A DNA stretch of 64,000 nucleotides from Polycladidibacter stylochi (GTDB taxonomy: Bacteria > Pseudomonadota > Alphaproteobacteria > Rhizobiales > Stappiaceae), in assembly GCF_001562055.1 (NCBI RefSeq), contig NZ_LLWE01000042.1, positions 150,879 to 214,878 of the forward strand, written 5' to 3'. Shown one piece after another: positions 27,175 to 36,914 of the stretch. Positions within the stretch are counted from its first letter, which is position 1, and the number at the start of each line of letters is the position of its first letter. A program made the translations under genes and the position numbers. The notes under the pieces are model-generated. The model made no database searches and had not been told where the DNA came from. It was given only the letters and a program-made list of their open reading frames with translations.

Positions 27175-28401
27175 GTGAATAAAAACGGCGCAACGGACAT
27201 ACAACAAAGTACTGCCAATAAAATCTTGGTTATCGCGCCAGGAAACCACCATCTGCGCGACCGCTGGGGCTGGCGCACTTCAGCACAAACTATTTTTCAC
27301 ATAGCCCAATCCTCCGAAGCCGTTAAAGCCGCCTTTTCGGCTCATAATGTCCTGCCCAAAGCTGTTATTTTAACTTGGCGCACAGTCAATCCACCCGAAA
27401 CAATTGAATATATACAATTAATCAAGCAGTTTCGTCGTATCAGCCAAATTGAAATCCCATTCATTATTTTCGCCAGCCAAAACGCAATCATTCCCCCAGA
27501 CCTCAAGCCACATAGCGTTTTTTGCGAGCCTGTCCCAATACAAACATTACTTGACGAAGTTGAACATTTACAACGGTTTATCATTCGTGCCGAAGAGGCG
27601 AAGGTCAGACGGAAGCTCTTTGGTCCCTTACTAACAGAACGCACTACGCATGACCAATCAAGAGCGATCCTATTATATGGCCATCATCAAAAAGCTCAGC
27701 TAATACAAAATATAACTGGGCGCAAAATTATTGAATTTGGCAATAACGAGGACCTTTTTGCCATTCCCGCAGACGACAAACAGAAAATTGACGCCGTCGT
27801 CATCGATTGCCCGGAATGGTCAACCGTGAATATTATTCCGCAAATACCTAACATCTTTCGCACACAACGATTACCAATCATCGCAATTTGTCATGATATT
27901 GACGAGACAGAGCGTCTATATAGTTCTGGTGCCAGTGCCGTTCTCTTCAAAGGCACAACAACCTCGGCCTTTCGTTCCCACTTAAACGTCATTTTAAGGT
28001 CACAGCGCCGCTCAAGAATAAGCGATGCCATGCTGCAACGATCAAGCCAATGGTTATCACGTAGCGATAACAGTGGTGTCGTTTCGAAGCGGGTCTTTGA
28101 TCTTTATATGAACGGCTTAAAACGTTCCACAAAACGACGCGGAGAAACCATAAATCAGCTGAACCTGTTAGAGCTAATTGAACGTTTTACCAACTGTAAG
28201 CTCAGCCAGTTGACCAATAACGGCGACCATCTTACCGGCACAGTTCTATCCATCGCGATGGCAGTGTGCAGAGATGAGGATTTTGTCGCAAACGTCGAAG
28301 GTTATGGCCCTGTAGCCGTGTTAAGAAGCAAGCAAGGGCTGGATGAGTTGTCATCACGCATTCTTTTGATGGTGCAAACCACAGGCCTTGGTAATGGTTA
28401 G
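27175..28401 (+). CDS. Two-receiver-like protein, degenerate PleD-like
   Basis: 408 residues from GTG at 27175, with AGGAG upstream at somewhat long spacing. Two receiver-like alpha/beta domains are suggested. The first (about 16-138) lacks the phospho-acceptor Asp (AVILTWRT) and the conserved Lys (VFCEPVP). The second (about 160-275) keeps an Asp (AVVIDCPEW, Asp211) and a Lys (AVLFKG, Lys259). The C-terminal ~130 residues sit where a GGDEF domain would be in PleD, but no GGDEF motif is present. It may be a non-enzymatic regulator or scaffold. Function is unknown; the family placement is tentative. Confidence 0.5.
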   Translation: MNKNGATDIQQSTANKILVIAPGNHHLRDRWGWRTSAQTIFHIAQSSEAVKAAFSAHNVLPKAVILTWRTVNPPETIEYIQLIKQFRRISQIEIPFIIFASQNAIIPPDLKPHSVFCEPVPIQTLLDEVEHLQRFIIRAEEAKVRRKLFGPLLTERTTHDQSRAILLYGHHQKAQLIQNITGRKIIEFGNNEDLFAIPADDKQKIDAVVIDCPEWSTVNIIPQIPNIFRTQRLPIIAICHDIDETERLYSSGASAVLFKGTTTSAFRSHLNVILRSQRRSRISDAMLQRSSQWLSRSDNSGVVSKRVFDLYMNGLKRSTKRRGETINQLNLLELIERFTNCKLSQLTNNGDHLTGTVLSIAMAVCRDEDFVANVEGYGPVAVLRSKQGLDELSSRILLMVQTTGLGNG

Positions 28402-28448
28402 GTGGGTAAAGCAGTACCTAACCATTGATATTTAAGGATTATATTGCT

Positions 28449-29105
28449 TTGCAAACAGCTCCTGCACTCAACATTGAAGTAGTTTTGGATTTCATTTGCC
28501 CATGGTCCTACATTTTTTTAAAAAAACTTGACAACGTTATTGAGCAAACAAAAAATATAGAAAAGCGAATAAACTACCTCCCTTACCTACTTGAGCCGGA
28601 TTTACCAGCGACCGGAGTGGATAGAAACCATTTCCTTCAAAAGAAGTTCGGATCAAAAGAGAATTTACGCAAAATCTTACCCCCGCTCAAAAGTGAGAGT
28701 GAAGCGTATGGCATACAGTTCGATTTTTCTAAAATAACAAATATCCCCAACACGCTCGATTGTCATCGAGTGGTTCAATGGCTTGCCGACACGCCCTATC
28801 AGAAGCAGTGCATAGAAATCATTTTCCAAAACTACTTTTCGCATGGCATAGATATCTCGAATACTAATCAATTGATTTCACTCGTTAAAAAGCTTGATAT
28901 CAACACTTTGGAAATTGAAAGATGGCTGCAAAGCCCAAAAGACATAGAGCGTGTGAAGTCAATTGATGCAAACCTTAAATCTCTTGGTATCGCTGCTACG
29001 CCTTTTATAATTATTAATAACCAATACACCCTATCGGGGGAAGAAAGTATTGAGACCATCAGCGCCGCAATAAAGTTCGCAAAATCAACCATGGCTGAGA
29101 GCTAA
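28449..29105 (+). CDS. DsbA-family/FrnE-like thioredoxin-fold oxidoreductase
   Basis: 218 residues from TTG at 28449, with AAGGA 10 nt upstream. It begins [20 protein letters not shown], the FrnE/HCCA-isomerase start. A frame from a TTG at 28425 is possible but lacks a ribosome site. The motif is CPWS (Cys17, Ser20), so a single thiol replaces the usual pair, as in isomerase- or transferase-like members. The cis-Pro loop is near [12 protein letters not shown]. There is no signal peptide, hence it is cytoplasmic. It may use glutathione, which would fit the glyoxalase 16 bases downstream, but this is inference. Confidence 0.8.
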   Translation: MQTAPALNIEVVLDFICPWSYIFLKKLDNVIEQTKNIEKRINYLPYLLEPDLPATGVDRNHFLQKKFGSKENLRKILPPLKSESEAYGIQFDFSKITNIPNTLDCHRVVQWLADTPYQKQCIEIIFQNYFSHGIDISNTNQLISLVKKLDINTLEIERWLQSPKDIERVKSIDANLKSLGIAATPFIIINNQYTLSGEESIETISAAIKFAKSTMAES

Positions 29106-29121
29106 AAGACAAAGGAAAAAA

Positions 29122-29559
29122 ATGAAGTACTTACATACGATGGTGCGTGTCAAAGATCTAGAAAGCGCCCTTGACTTCTACTGTAACAAGCTCGGTTTGA
29201 AGCAAGTAAAACGATCCGACTATGAAAACGGTCGTTTTACACTTATCTTTCTGGCTGCCCCTCAAGATATAAATGAAGACACAACAAACGCCCCGTTTTT
29301 GGAGCTAACATATAATTGGGACCCAGAAGAATACGAGGGCGGTAGAAACTTCGGTCACCTAGCTTACGAAGTCGGCAACATCTACCAAACATGCCAAGAC
29401 TTACAGGATAAAGGCGTCACCATATTACGGCCCCCTCGCGACGGTCACATGGCCTTTATCAAATCGCCAGATGGCATTTCAATTGAGCTTTTACAAAAGG
29501 GCAGCGCCCTTCCCCCTCAAGAGCCTTGGAATTCCATGAAAAATACAGGTTCTTGGTAA
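29122..29559 (+). CDS. gloA: Lactoylglutathione lyase (glyoxalase I)
   Basis: A 145-residue vicinal-oxygen-chelate metalloenzyme converting the hemithioacetal of methylglyoxal and glutathione to S-lactoylglutathione in the cytoplasm. All four metal ligands are visible: His5 (HTMVRV), Glu61 (LELTYNW), His79 (FGHLAYEV) and Glu122 (GISIELLQK). The ribosome site AAAGGA precedes ATG. It is the last gene of the plus-strand run that starts at 23611 and is followed by a terminator. Confidence 0.93.
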   Translation: MKYLHTMVRVKDLESALDFYCNKLGLKQVKRSDYENGRFTLIFLAAPQDINEDTTNAPFLELTYNWDPEEYEGGRNFGHLAYEVGNIYQTCQDLQDKGVTILRPPRDGHMAFIKSPDGISIELLQKGSALPPQEPWNSMKNTGSW

Positions 29560-29563
29560 AAAG

Positions 29564-29608
29564 AAACGCCGTGTCCCACAAAAAGCTGTTCTTTTGGGAT
29601 ACGGTTTT
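29564..29608 (+). terminator. Terminator after gloA
   Basis: CCGTGTCCCA plus A-rich flank (29569-29582) pairs with TTTTGGGATACGG (29592-29604) with a wobble and a bulge, followed by TTTT. Confidence 0.65.
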
Positions 29609-29717
29609 CCTCAGTATTGGAAAAACTATAAAAAAGCACATTTAGCTCTTGTCAGCATTAAAAATTCCCCCTATAAGCCCTCTCACCGAGCAACACTAAG
29701 GTGTTGCAAAGTGGTAA

Positions 29718-29792
29718 GCGCCCATCGTCTAGCGGTTAGGACGCCGCCCTTTCACGGCGGAAACAGGGGTTCGATTCCCCTTGGGCGTACCA
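29718..29792 (+). tRNA. tRNA-Glu (anticodon TTC)
   Basis: A complete cloverleaf: acceptor GCGCCCA with TGGGCGT (one G-U pair), D-arm TCTAGCGGTTAGGA, anticodon stem CCGCC/GGCGG with loop containing TTC, T-arm GGGGTTCGATTCCCC, discriminator A and an encoded CCA at 29790-29792. Isolated between convergent protein genes. Confidence 0.96.
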
Positions 29793-29932
29793 CCACCCTT
29801 TAATATCTTCCTTGAAATTTTACTGGTTTGCAATTTGCGCTATAAGATTGCATTTCATATTGTTCAACAGCCCCTATCAGGGCTGGCCAAGTATTATTTA
29901 TAGGTTTTCATATCATCATCATTTTCTCCCAC

Positions 29933-29967
29933 AAAAAAGCCGCGACAACTCAGGGTCATCGCGGCTT
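29933..29967 (-). terminator. Terminator after ppiB
   Basis: AAGCCGCGA (29937-29945) pairs with TCGCGGCTT (29959-29967), loop 13 nt. The minus strand continues with six T. Confidence 0.85.
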
Positions 29968-29990
29968 ATTCAAACAAGTTTTCTGTAAGC

Positions 29991-30461
29991 TTAAGCGTCA
30001 GCAGCCACTTTGATGCTCACAATTTTGTCAGGGTTTTGTACAGGCTCACCACGTTTGATCTTGTCAACGTTTTCCATACCGGAAACAACCTGACCCCAAA
30101 CAGTGTACTGACCATCAAGCCAAGAGCTATCAGCAAAGCAAATAAAGAACTGGCTGTCACCGGAATTCGGATCCATAGAACGCGCCATAGAACAAGTGCC
30201 ACGTACGTGCTTGGCTTCGTTGAATTCTGCCTTCAGCTTCTTGCCAGAACCACCAGTACCTGTGCCCATAGGACAACCGGTCTGGGCCATAAAGCCGTCA
30301 ATTACGCGGTGGAATACGATGCCATTGTAAAAGCCGTCGCGCACCAATTCTTTAATACGTGCCACATGGTTTGGTGCCAGCTCAGGACGCATTTCAATCA
30401 CAACATCACCTTGAGTGGTTTCCATCAAGAGTGTGTTTTCGGGGTCTTTGATATCAGTCAC
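29991..30461 (-). CDS. ppiB: Peptidyl-prolyl cis-trans isomerase, cytoplasmic cyclophilin
   Basis: A 156-residue cyclophilin without a signal peptide, catalysing proline isomerisation during folding. Catalytic and ligand residues lie in FHRVIDGFMAQTG and SQFFICFADSSWLDGQYTVWG. The start is GTG at 30461 with AAGGA 7 nt upstream. It lies 44 bases after the exported cyclophilin gene, with which it shares long identical segments (GEPVQNPDKIV), so the two are tandem duplicates that diverged in location. Confidence 0.93.
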   Translation of the reverse strand: MTDIKDPENTLLMETTQGDVVIEMRPELAPNHVARIKELVRDGFYNGIVFHRVIDGFMAQTGCPMGTGTGGSGKKLKAEFNEAKHVRGTCSMARSMDPNSGDSQFFICFADSSWLDGQYTVWGQVVSGMENVDKIKRGEPVQNPDKIVSIKVAADA

Positions 30462-30505
30462 AGGCCCATCCTTATTTTAAATAGTTACCGCACAAGCAAT
30501 AACCT

Positions 30506-31045
30506 TTACTGCGCATCAACCGCAACCTGCATACGCACAATTTTATCAGGGTTTTGTACAGGTTCGCCGCGCTTAATGGCATCAACAAACTCCATACCCT
30601 TCGTTACCCGGCCAAAAACAGTGTATTGGCCATTAAGCCATGGACCGTCTGCAAACATAATAAAGAACTGAGAGTTTGCACTGTTCGGGTTAGACGAGCG
30701 CGCCATGCCTAATGTCCCACGTGTAAATGGAACATCGGAGAATTCCGCCTTCAAGTCGGGCAGCTCAGAACCGCCGCGGCCTGTGCCAGTGGGATCACCA
30801 GTTTGCGCCATAAAACCATCAATCACACGGTGAAAGACAATTCCATCATAAAAACCTTGGCGTGCCAGTGTCTTAATACGCTTCACATGCTCGGGAGCCA
30901 CATCGGGCAACAACTCGATTTCCACACGGCCATCTTTCAAATCAAGATAGAGAGTGTTTTCTAAATCCGTTGCCTTAGCCTGTATAGAAATACTAAGTAA
31001 GGACAACATCCCAATTATTGCAGCAAGTATTTTATTCACTCTCAT
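30506..31045 (-). CDS. Peptidyl-prolyl cis-trans isomerase, exported cyclophilin
   Basis: A 179-residue cyclophilin with an N-terminal signal peptide (MRVNKILAAIIGMLSLLSIS, cleavage near AKA-TDL), so periplasmic. The active-site segments FHRVIDGFMAQTG and SQFFIMFADGPWLNGQYTVFG are intact. ATG at 31045 is preceded by AAGAGGT; longer in-frame starts reach into coaD and are rejected. It lies 9 bases downstream of coaD, hence coaD-cyclophilin-ppiB form an operon, an arrangement common in Hyphomicrobiales. Confidence 0.92.
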   Translation of the reverse strand: MRVNKILAAIIGMLSLLSISIQAKATDLENTLYLDLKDGRVEIELLPDVAPEHVKRIKTLARQGFYDGIVFHRVIDGFMAQTGDPTGTGRGGSELPDLKAEFSDVPFTRGTLGMARSSNPNSANSQFFIMFADGPWLNGQYTVFGRVTKGMEFVDAIKRGEPVQNPDKIVRMQVAVDAQ

Positions 31046-31053
31046 ACCTCTTT

Positions 31054-31566
31054 TCATTCTACAGCACCGGAAAGAAAGCGCTGCTTCAATTCCTGAGCAA
31101 CACATAATGGTACAAACGCCGAGTAGTCACCCCCCATTTTTGCGATTTGGCGCACCAATGTCGCAGTTATAGGGCGCATCGGTGGTGAGCTTGGCAAAAA
31201 CACGGTCTTAACCTCAGGTGCCATCGCACCATTCATACCCGCCATTTGCATTTCGTAATTAAGATCTGTGCTATCGCGCAGGCCGCGCACAAGTATTTGC
31301 GACCCCTCTTCACGTGCTGCATCAATCACCAGCCCGCTAAAAGAAATCGTTCGGACCCGACGGGCTTCAGCTTGGGAAAACCGTTCCTCGCAAACGCGGC
31401 GGATCATTTCAGTTCTTTCCTCAAAGCTAAACACCGGCGCTTTGCCAGGGTGAATACCAATTGCAACAACCAACTCGTCACAGAGAGCTAAAGATTGCTC
31501 AATAATATCTAAATGTCCGAATGTAAGTGGATCAAATGATCCAGGATATAAAGCAATACGTTTCAT
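31054..31566 (-). CDS. coaD: Phosphopantetheine adenylyltransferase
   Basis: A 170-residue nucleotidyltransferase-fold enzyme making dephospho-CoA from 4'-phosphopantetheine and ATP, the penultimate CoA step. The nucleotidyltransferase motif TFGH (15-18) is present after [10 protein letters not shown], and [17 protein letters not shown] corresponds to the C-terminal ATP-binding ISSS/T-x-VR motif. It is downstream of gyrA but separated from it by a strong terminator, so it has its own promoter in 31567-31671. Confidence 0.95.
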   Translation of the reverse strand: MKRIALYPGSFDPLTFGHLDIIEQSLALCDELVVAIGIHPGKAPVFSFEERTEMIRRVCEERFSQAEARRVRTISFSGLVIDAAREEGSQILVRGLRDSTDLNYEMQMAGMNGAMAPEVKTVFLPSSPPMRPITATLVRQIAKMGGDYSAFVPLCVAQELKQRFLSGAVE

Positions 31567-31671
31567 TTGCCCCTCGAATTCGAAGCGTGTTCACTCAATC
31601 AAAAGAAAGCCACTTACAATAAAATGTAATTGGTCCAGCCGCAACGCATTCGAATAGTTTTAATTCCAAAG

Positions 31672-31700
31672 AAAAAAGGGAGCAAAGGCCCCCTTTTTTT
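31672..31700 (-). terminator. Terminator after gyrA
   Basis: AAAAAAGGG (31672-31680) pairs with CCCTTTTTT (31691-31699). A T run follows the stem on the minus strand, just past the gyrA stop. Confidence 0.8.
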
Positions 31701-31705
31701 ATGAT

Positions 31706-34477
31706 CTAATGGATTTCGTCGGAAGACGGTGGACTGCTCACATCTAAATCGAGACGCGGCTGATCTTCCCCGCTTGAACCAGGTTCATCCCCCTGCTCTT
31801 CTTCAACCTCATTAATGCGTTCCACTGAAACCACTTGTTCATCGACAGCCGTCTTGAATACGATCACACCTTGCGTTGAGCGACCTGCAACACGTATTCC
31901 CTCAACCGGACAACGAATAAGCTGACCGCCATTGGTCACCAGCATAATCTCATCACGAGGTTCCACTTGGAACGAGGCAATCAGTGGCCCATTACGCTCA
32001 TTCACCGCCATTGCCGTAATGCCCTTACCACCACGACCGGTAGTGCGATATTCAAATGAAGAGCTACGCTTGCCATAACCGTTTTCTGAAACTGTCAATA
32101 TGACTTCTTCAGAGGCTTTCATTTGCTCAAAACGCTCTTCACTCAAAGCCGATGTGTCATCACCACTGGAATCGCCCTCGTCATCCCCGTGTGCTGCACG
32201 GGAAAGCTTCATAATGGCTGTCCGCTCTTCTGAAGTACAATCAAAGTGGTTCAATACGGCCATGGAGATCACTTTATCCCCTTCAGCCAAATTAATACCG
32301 CGCACACCAACAGAATTTCGTGAGTTAAACACCCGCACATCATTCACGGCAAAGCGGATACATTGTCCCGCCGCACTCGTCAGCAACACATCATTGTCTT
32401 CCGTACAGGTCAACACATTGACAATGCCATCACCCTCATCAAGTTTCATGGCAATCTTGCCGTTCTTGTTGATCTGGGCAAAATCAGAAAGCTTGTTGCG
32501 CCGCACAGTACCGCGCGTTGTTGCGAACATGACATCCAGCTCGCTCCAGCTCTCTTCATTTTCCGGTAAGGGCAGAATGCTTGTAATCCGCTCCCCCGCT
32601 TCCAAAGGAAGCATATTCACCAGCGCATTACCTCGGGCCTGCGGTGTTGCCAGCGGCAAACGCCACACTTTCATTTTATAGGCAATCCCGCGTGAGGAGA
32701 AGAACAGGACCGGCGTGTGGGTATTGGCCACAAACAAGCGGCTGACGAAGTCCTCGTTTTTGGTCGCCATGCCAGAGCGCCCTTTACCCCCGCGCCGCTG
32801 AGCACGGTAGGTATCCAAAGGCACACGCTTGATGTAACCGCCATGAGAAACGGTCACCACCATTTCTTCACGGGCAATCAGGTCTTCATCATCTAAGTCA
32901 CCACCACCATCGGTGATTTCTGTCCGCCTTGGGGTAGCAAATTCGCTTTTCACTTCCTCAAGTTCAGTGCGAACAATTTCCAGCACGCGCTCACGCGAAT
33001 GTAGAATATCCAGATAGTCCTTAATCTCGACAGCCAGTTTATCCAACTCGTCGGAAATCTCTTCCTGGCCAATCGCTGTCAAACGTTGCAAGCGAAGTTC
33101 CAAAATAGCACGCGCCTGTTCCTCGGACAGCTTAAAAGTACCATCTTCGGCAATGGCATAGCGTGGATCATCAATCAGCTTAATGAGCGGCTCAATATCG
33201 CGGGCCGGCCAATTACGTTCCATAAGCTGACGCCGCGCTGTGGCTGGATCTGGTGCCGTACGGATGAGGTGAATAACATCATCAATATTGGCGGTTGCTA
33301 CAGCAAGACCCACAAGAATGTGGGCACGATCGCGTGATTTTGCCAGCAAAAAGCGCGTACGGCGCCCAACAACCTCTTCACGGAAAGCAATAAACGCCTT
33401 CAACATGGCAGGCAAAGTCATCTGCTCAGGACGGCCGCCATTTAGGGCAACCATATTCGCGCCAAACGACTGCTGCAACTGCGAGTAACGGTAGAGCTGG
33501 TTCAGCACAACATCCGCCACCGCATCGCGTTTGAGCTCAATAACAACGCGCATACCGCGTCGGTCAGACTCATCACGAATATCGGCAATACCTTCAATAC
33601 GCTTATCACGTACCAATTCGGCGATCTTTTCGATCATTGAGGCCTTGTTAACCTGGTAAGGTATCTCGCTCACAATCAGCGCTTCACGATTGGCGCGTAT
33701 TTCTTCAACGCTGACCTTACCACGCATAATGACCGAACCGCGGCCGTTCTCATAGGCATTCTTGATACCTGCTCGGCCGAGAATGATACCACCGGTCGGG
33801 AAATCAGGTCCCGGAACAATTTCCATCAACTCTGGGAGTGTCATGTGAGGCCGTTCGATCAAGGCGATCGCCGCGTCAATCACTTCCCCAAGATTATGTG
33901 GGGGAATATTAGTGGCCATACCAACAGCAATACCACCAGCGCCATTCACCAGCAAATTGGGATAGCGGGCCGGTAGCACGACAGGTTCTTTTTCCGAACC
34001 ATCGTAGTTCTCTTGGAAATCAACCGTATCCTTGTCGATATCCGAAAGTTGCGTGTGCGAGACTTTCTCTAAGCGACACTCGGTATAACGCATAGCAGCC
34101 GCCGGATCGCCATCTACAGAGCCAAAGTTGCCCTGCCCATCGACCAGCGGTAAGCGCATGGAGAAGTCTTGCGCCATACGTACCAGCGCATCATAAATTG
34201 CCGCATCACCATGAGGGTGATATTTACCCATCACATCACCGACCACACGGGCCGATTTGCGGTAGGGTTTGTTCCACTCGTAGCCATTCTCGTACATGGA
34301 ATAGAGAATACGGCGGTGGACCGGTTTCAAGCCATCTCGTACATCAGGGAGCGCGCGCGACACAATCACGCTCATGGCGTAATCAAGGTAACTGCGCTTC
34401 ATCTCTTCAGTGATCGAAATAGGTTTAATATCACTGGGAAGACCACCTTGAGGTGGTGTTTGATCCTGTTCAGCCAA
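31706..34477 (-). CDS. gyrA: DNA gyrase subunit A
   Basis: A 923-residue type IIA topoisomerase breakage-reunion subunit. The active-site tyrosine is Tyr131 in [11 protein letters not shown]. The winged-helix segment [19 protein letters not shown] holds Ala92 where E. coli has Ser83, and keeps Asp96 for Asp87. Six C-terminal beta-pinwheel repeats end the protein, with the GyrA-box-like QRRGGKGR at the pinwheel start. A long acidic tail rich in Glu, Asp and Ser follows. The start is ATG at 34477. It is transcribed divergently from the MarC gene. Confidence 0.97.
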   Translation of the reverse strand: MAEQDQTPPQGGLPSDIKPISITEEMKRSYLDYAMSVIVSRALPDVRDGLKPVHRRILYSMYENGYEWNKPYRKSARVVGDVMGKYHPHGDAAIYDALVRMAQDFSMRLPLVDGQGNFGSVDGDPAAAMRYTECRLEKVSHTQLSDIDKDTVDFQENYDGSEKEPVVLPARYPNLLVNGAGGIAVGMATNIPPHNLGEVIDAAIALIERPHMTLPELMEIVPGPDFPTGGIILGRAGIKNAYENGRGSVIMRGKVSVEEIRANREALIVSEIPYQVNKASMIEKIAELVRDKRIEGIADIRDESDRRGMRVVIELKRDAVADVVLNQLYRYSQLQQSFGANMVALNGGRPEQMTLPAMLKAFIAFREEVVGRRTRFLLAKSRDRAHILVGLAVATANIDDVIHLIRTAPDPATARRQLMERNWPARDIEPLIKLIDDPRYAIAEDGTFKLSEEQARAILELRLQRLTAIGQEEISDELDKLAVEIKDYLDILHSRERVLEIVRTELEEVKSEFATPRRTEITDGGGDLDDEDLIAREEMVVTVSHGGYIKRVPLDTYRAQRRGGKGRSGMATKNEDFVSRLFVANTHTPVLFFSSRGIAYKMKVWRLPLATPQARGNALVNMLPLEAGERITSILPLPENEESWSELDVMFATTRGTVRRNKLSDFAQINKNGKIAMKLDEGDGIVNVLTCTEDNDVLLTSAAGQCIRFAVNDVRVFNSRNSVGVRGINLAEGDKVISMAVLNHFDCTSEERTAIMKLSRAAHGDDEGDSSGDDTSALSEERFEQMKASEEVILTVSENGYGKRSSSFEYRTTGRGGKGITAMAVNERNGPLIASFQVEPRDEIMLVTNGGQLIRCPVEGIRVAGRSTQGVIVFKTAVDEQVVSVERINEVEEEQGDEPGSSGEDQPRLDLDVSSPPSSDEIH

Positions 34478-34740
34478 GGACTATTCTCATCAATTGGTTA
34501 TAATCGACATTATCTATATACGATTCAATTCACAGAACCAAACGTAACCACTCTCATTTACCTCTATGCACACAGCCAAAAGCGCATAAACCGTTATTTA
34601 ATCAAAGAAAGTAATCACTAGGCGGCAAATTATCTACCGGCAGACGACATCCAACATTGCCCCTTGCAGCAGGTGAGATGATTTGCTAGCGATTTGACAG
34701 AGTAAATGCATTTCCAAAAACAGGGGCTTTGCAACCAATA

Positions 34741-35373
34741 ATGATACTAACAGAATTTGTAAGCAATGCAGCCGCCATGCTTTTCGTAACCATCGATCCC
34801 ATTGGGCTCGCCCCCGTTTTCCTGGCGCTGACTGCCGGTGCCAGCTCTACGCAGCGCCGCACCATTGCCATTAAAGCTCTGGCGATTTCGGCGACAACCC
34901 TCCTCGCATTCTTGTTTGCCGGCCATAGCCTCCTGAAAGTTATGGGAATTTCTCAACCTGCATTCCAAGTCGCCGGTGGATTGTTACTTTTCATTATCGC
35001 TGTTGAAATGGTGTTTGAGCATCGACAAAAACGTAAGGCTGAGTCAGCAGAAAAAGCTTCCGACGAGGCAGCCGACCTTTCAACCGTAGCCGTTTTTCCC
35101 TTAGCTATCCCTCTCATTGCCGGCCCTGCCACAATCAGTGCCGTTATACTGCTGGCAGGTGAGGCTCCGGGTATGACGGGATCAATGGCCTTACTTGCTG
35201 TTTTGGCCGCTGTTTTGGGCGGTGTGTTTCTGGTATTTTTGCTTTCCGATAAAATCTCTAGCTATCTCAATCCAACCATCCAAATGATCATCACCCGCTT
35301 GTTTGGGGTTCTATTAGCCGCGCTTTCTGTTCAGTTTGTTGCCGATGGCATCATGAGTTTGTTTAATATCTGA
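34741..35373 (+). CDS. MarC-family integral membrane protein
   Basis: A 210-residue inner-membrane protein with six predicted helices. The conserved LFVTIDPIGLAPVFLAL near the N-terminus and FPLAIPLIAGPATISAV in the middle are MarC signatures. No transport substrate is established for the family, and its old link with multidrug resistance is not supported. ATG at 34741 starts the family-typical segment; a TTG four codons earlier is nearer the CAGGGG ribosome site, so the exact start is uncertain. Confidence 0.87.
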   Translation: MILTEFVSNAAAMLFVTIDPIGLAPVFLALTAGASSTQRRTIAIKALAISATTLLAFLFAGHSLLKVMGISQPAFQVAGGLLLFIIAVEMVFEHRQKRKAESAEKASDEAADLSTVAVFPLAIPLIAGPATISAVILLAGEAPGMTGSMALLAVLAAVLGGVFLVFLLSDKISSYLNPTIQMIITRLFGVLLAALSVQFVADGIMSLFNI

Positions 35374-35441
35374 ATTATAAAACTTAAAACTACTGCACTT
35401 AATCACTATCTAAGGCCCAATCATTAATAAGGGATATTTCA

Positions 35442-36347
35442 ATGGCGGCCCATGGCTCTAAAAAAGTTATTTTTGCTGCACTAGCTGGTAACACACTCAT
35501 TGCAATTACAAAATTCGCAGCAGCTGCTTACACAGGCTCTGCGGCTATGCTCTCGGAAGGAATTCACTCCCTAGTTGATACAGGCAATCAAGGCTTGTTG
35601 TTACATGGAATGAAAAAAGCAGCCAAACCGGCAGATGAAAAGCACCCTTTTGGTTACGGATCAGAGCTATACTTTTGGGCATTTGTTGTAGCCATACTCA
35701 TTTTTGCCGTAGGTGCTGGCGTTTCACTTTATGAGGGTTTCCAAAAGGTTATACACCCCCACCCTATTGAGAGTGTTGGAATTGCTCTTGGCGTTTTGGC
35801 TCTTGCTATGATTTTTGAAGGCTGGGCGTGGCTGGTAGCTTACAAAGAATTCGCTAAGAGCAAGGGGAAGAAATCTTTAGTCGCCGCCATTCACGACTCA
35901 AAAGACCCGACAGTTTTCACAGTACTGTTTGAAGATACTGCCGCCATGCTTGGCCTAATTGTAGCCTTCTTTGGCATTTTGGGGGCAAAATTCCTGGGAG
36001 TGCCGTGGCTAGATGGTGCTGCATCTATGGTTATTGGCCTTATCCTCGCAGGCACAGCATTTACTCTTGCACTGGAAACCAAGGGCCTACTGATCGGCGA
36101 AGCCGCTAGCACCGAAACAGTTACCGACATAACAAAGATCTTGCGCGCTCCGAGTGAAATTGAAAACCTCAATGAATTACGTACCCTGCATTTAGGCCCA
36201 AATGACGTTCTGGTTGTCGCCTCGCTGGACTTCATAGACCAAATACAGGCACATGAAGTGGAGCAAATCGTAAGCACACTCGAAAATGAGATTAAATCGA
36301 AACATCCTATGGTCAGTAAAGTATTTATCGAAGCTCAAGCCACTTAA
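35442..36347 (+). CDS. Cation diffusion facilitator (CDF) family transporter
   Basis: A 301-residue divalent-metal/proton antiporter in the inner membrane. Metal-site acidic and histidine residues are visible in SEGIHSLVDTGNQ (helix 2) and FEDTAAMLG (helix 5). A C-terminal cytoplasmic ferredoxin-like domain follows. Likely substrates are zinc, iron or manganese; sequence alone does not decide. The stop overlaps the convergent DUF192 stop through a shared TTAA palindrome, and no terminator lies between them. Confidence 0.88.
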   Translation: MAAHGSKKVIFAALAGNTLIAITKFAAAAYTGSAAMLSEGIHSLVDTGNQGLLLHGMKKAAKPADEKHPFGYGSELYFWAFVVAILIFAVGAGVSLYEGFQKVIHPHPIESVGIALGVLALAMIFEGWAWLVAYKEFAKSKGKKSLVAAIHDSKDPTVFTVLFEDTAAMLGLIVAFFGILGAKFLGVPWLDGAASMVIGLILAGTAFTLALETKGLLIGEAASTETVTDITKILRAPSEIENLNELRTLHLGPNDVLVVASLDFIDQIQAHEVEQIVSTLENEIKSKHPMVSKVFIEAQAT

Positions 36348-36826
36348 TCAATAAGCGCTTTCCAGTCCACTTGCGATCCAACAATAATGCTGTGCTCTTT
36401 CGAAAGCCCAGCATTTATTTCCAGAACATACTTTATAGCACCGCGTGAAGAGATTACCTTTTTAGAGTATGGCACAGTGTTTTGTGCAATATGGTGCACT
36501 TTTTTATCTGCTCTAATAAAGATAATATCCAATGGAATGGCCGTGTTTTTCATCCAGAATAGCTGTTCATCAGCTTTATCAAAAACAAAGAGCATCCCAT
36601 TGTTTTCAGGTAGTTTTTTGCGAAACATCAACCCACGAGCTAGCTGCTTTGGCGTTTGGGCAACTTCGCAATTAAAAGAAATAGAGTTTCCCTCGGCTGT
36701 CGTGACATGCAATTGCACGCGATCAAAGGCATGTGCTTGTAAGCTGCACACAAAGAAAAGGAGCACACTTAAGGTACTCCTTATAAAGCTCCTACACGTT
36801 AATAGCGCACAGCAAATACAGCGCAT
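36344..36826 (-). CDS. DUF192 family exported protein
   Basis: 160 residues from ATG at 36826, with GAGGGG 8 nt upstream. A GTG two codons earlier is too close to it. A signal peptide ends near QAHA-FDR. The DUF192 core is seen in TPKQLARGLMFRKKLPENNG, LFWMKNTAIPLDIIFI and YVLEINAGLSKEH. No biochemical activity is established. It lies about 90 bases after the cold-shock gene on the same strand, a neighbourhood also found in other Hyphomicrobiales, so the two are probably co-transcribed. Confidence 0.86.
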   Translation of the reverse strand: MRCICCALLTCRSFIRSTLSVLLFFVCSLQAHAFDRVQLHVTTAEGNSISFNCEVAQTPKQLARGLMFRKKLPENNGMLFVFDKADEQLFWMKNTAIPLDIIFIRADKKVHHIAQNTVPYSKKVISSRGAIKYVLEINAGLSKEHSIIVGSQVDWKALID

Positions 36827-36914
36827 ATCCACGTCCCCTCTAACAAGACCAACCAGACATGCACTTTAAGCGCTATCACATACACCTTCAACACTTCCTG
36901 TCTATTCATTCGGG

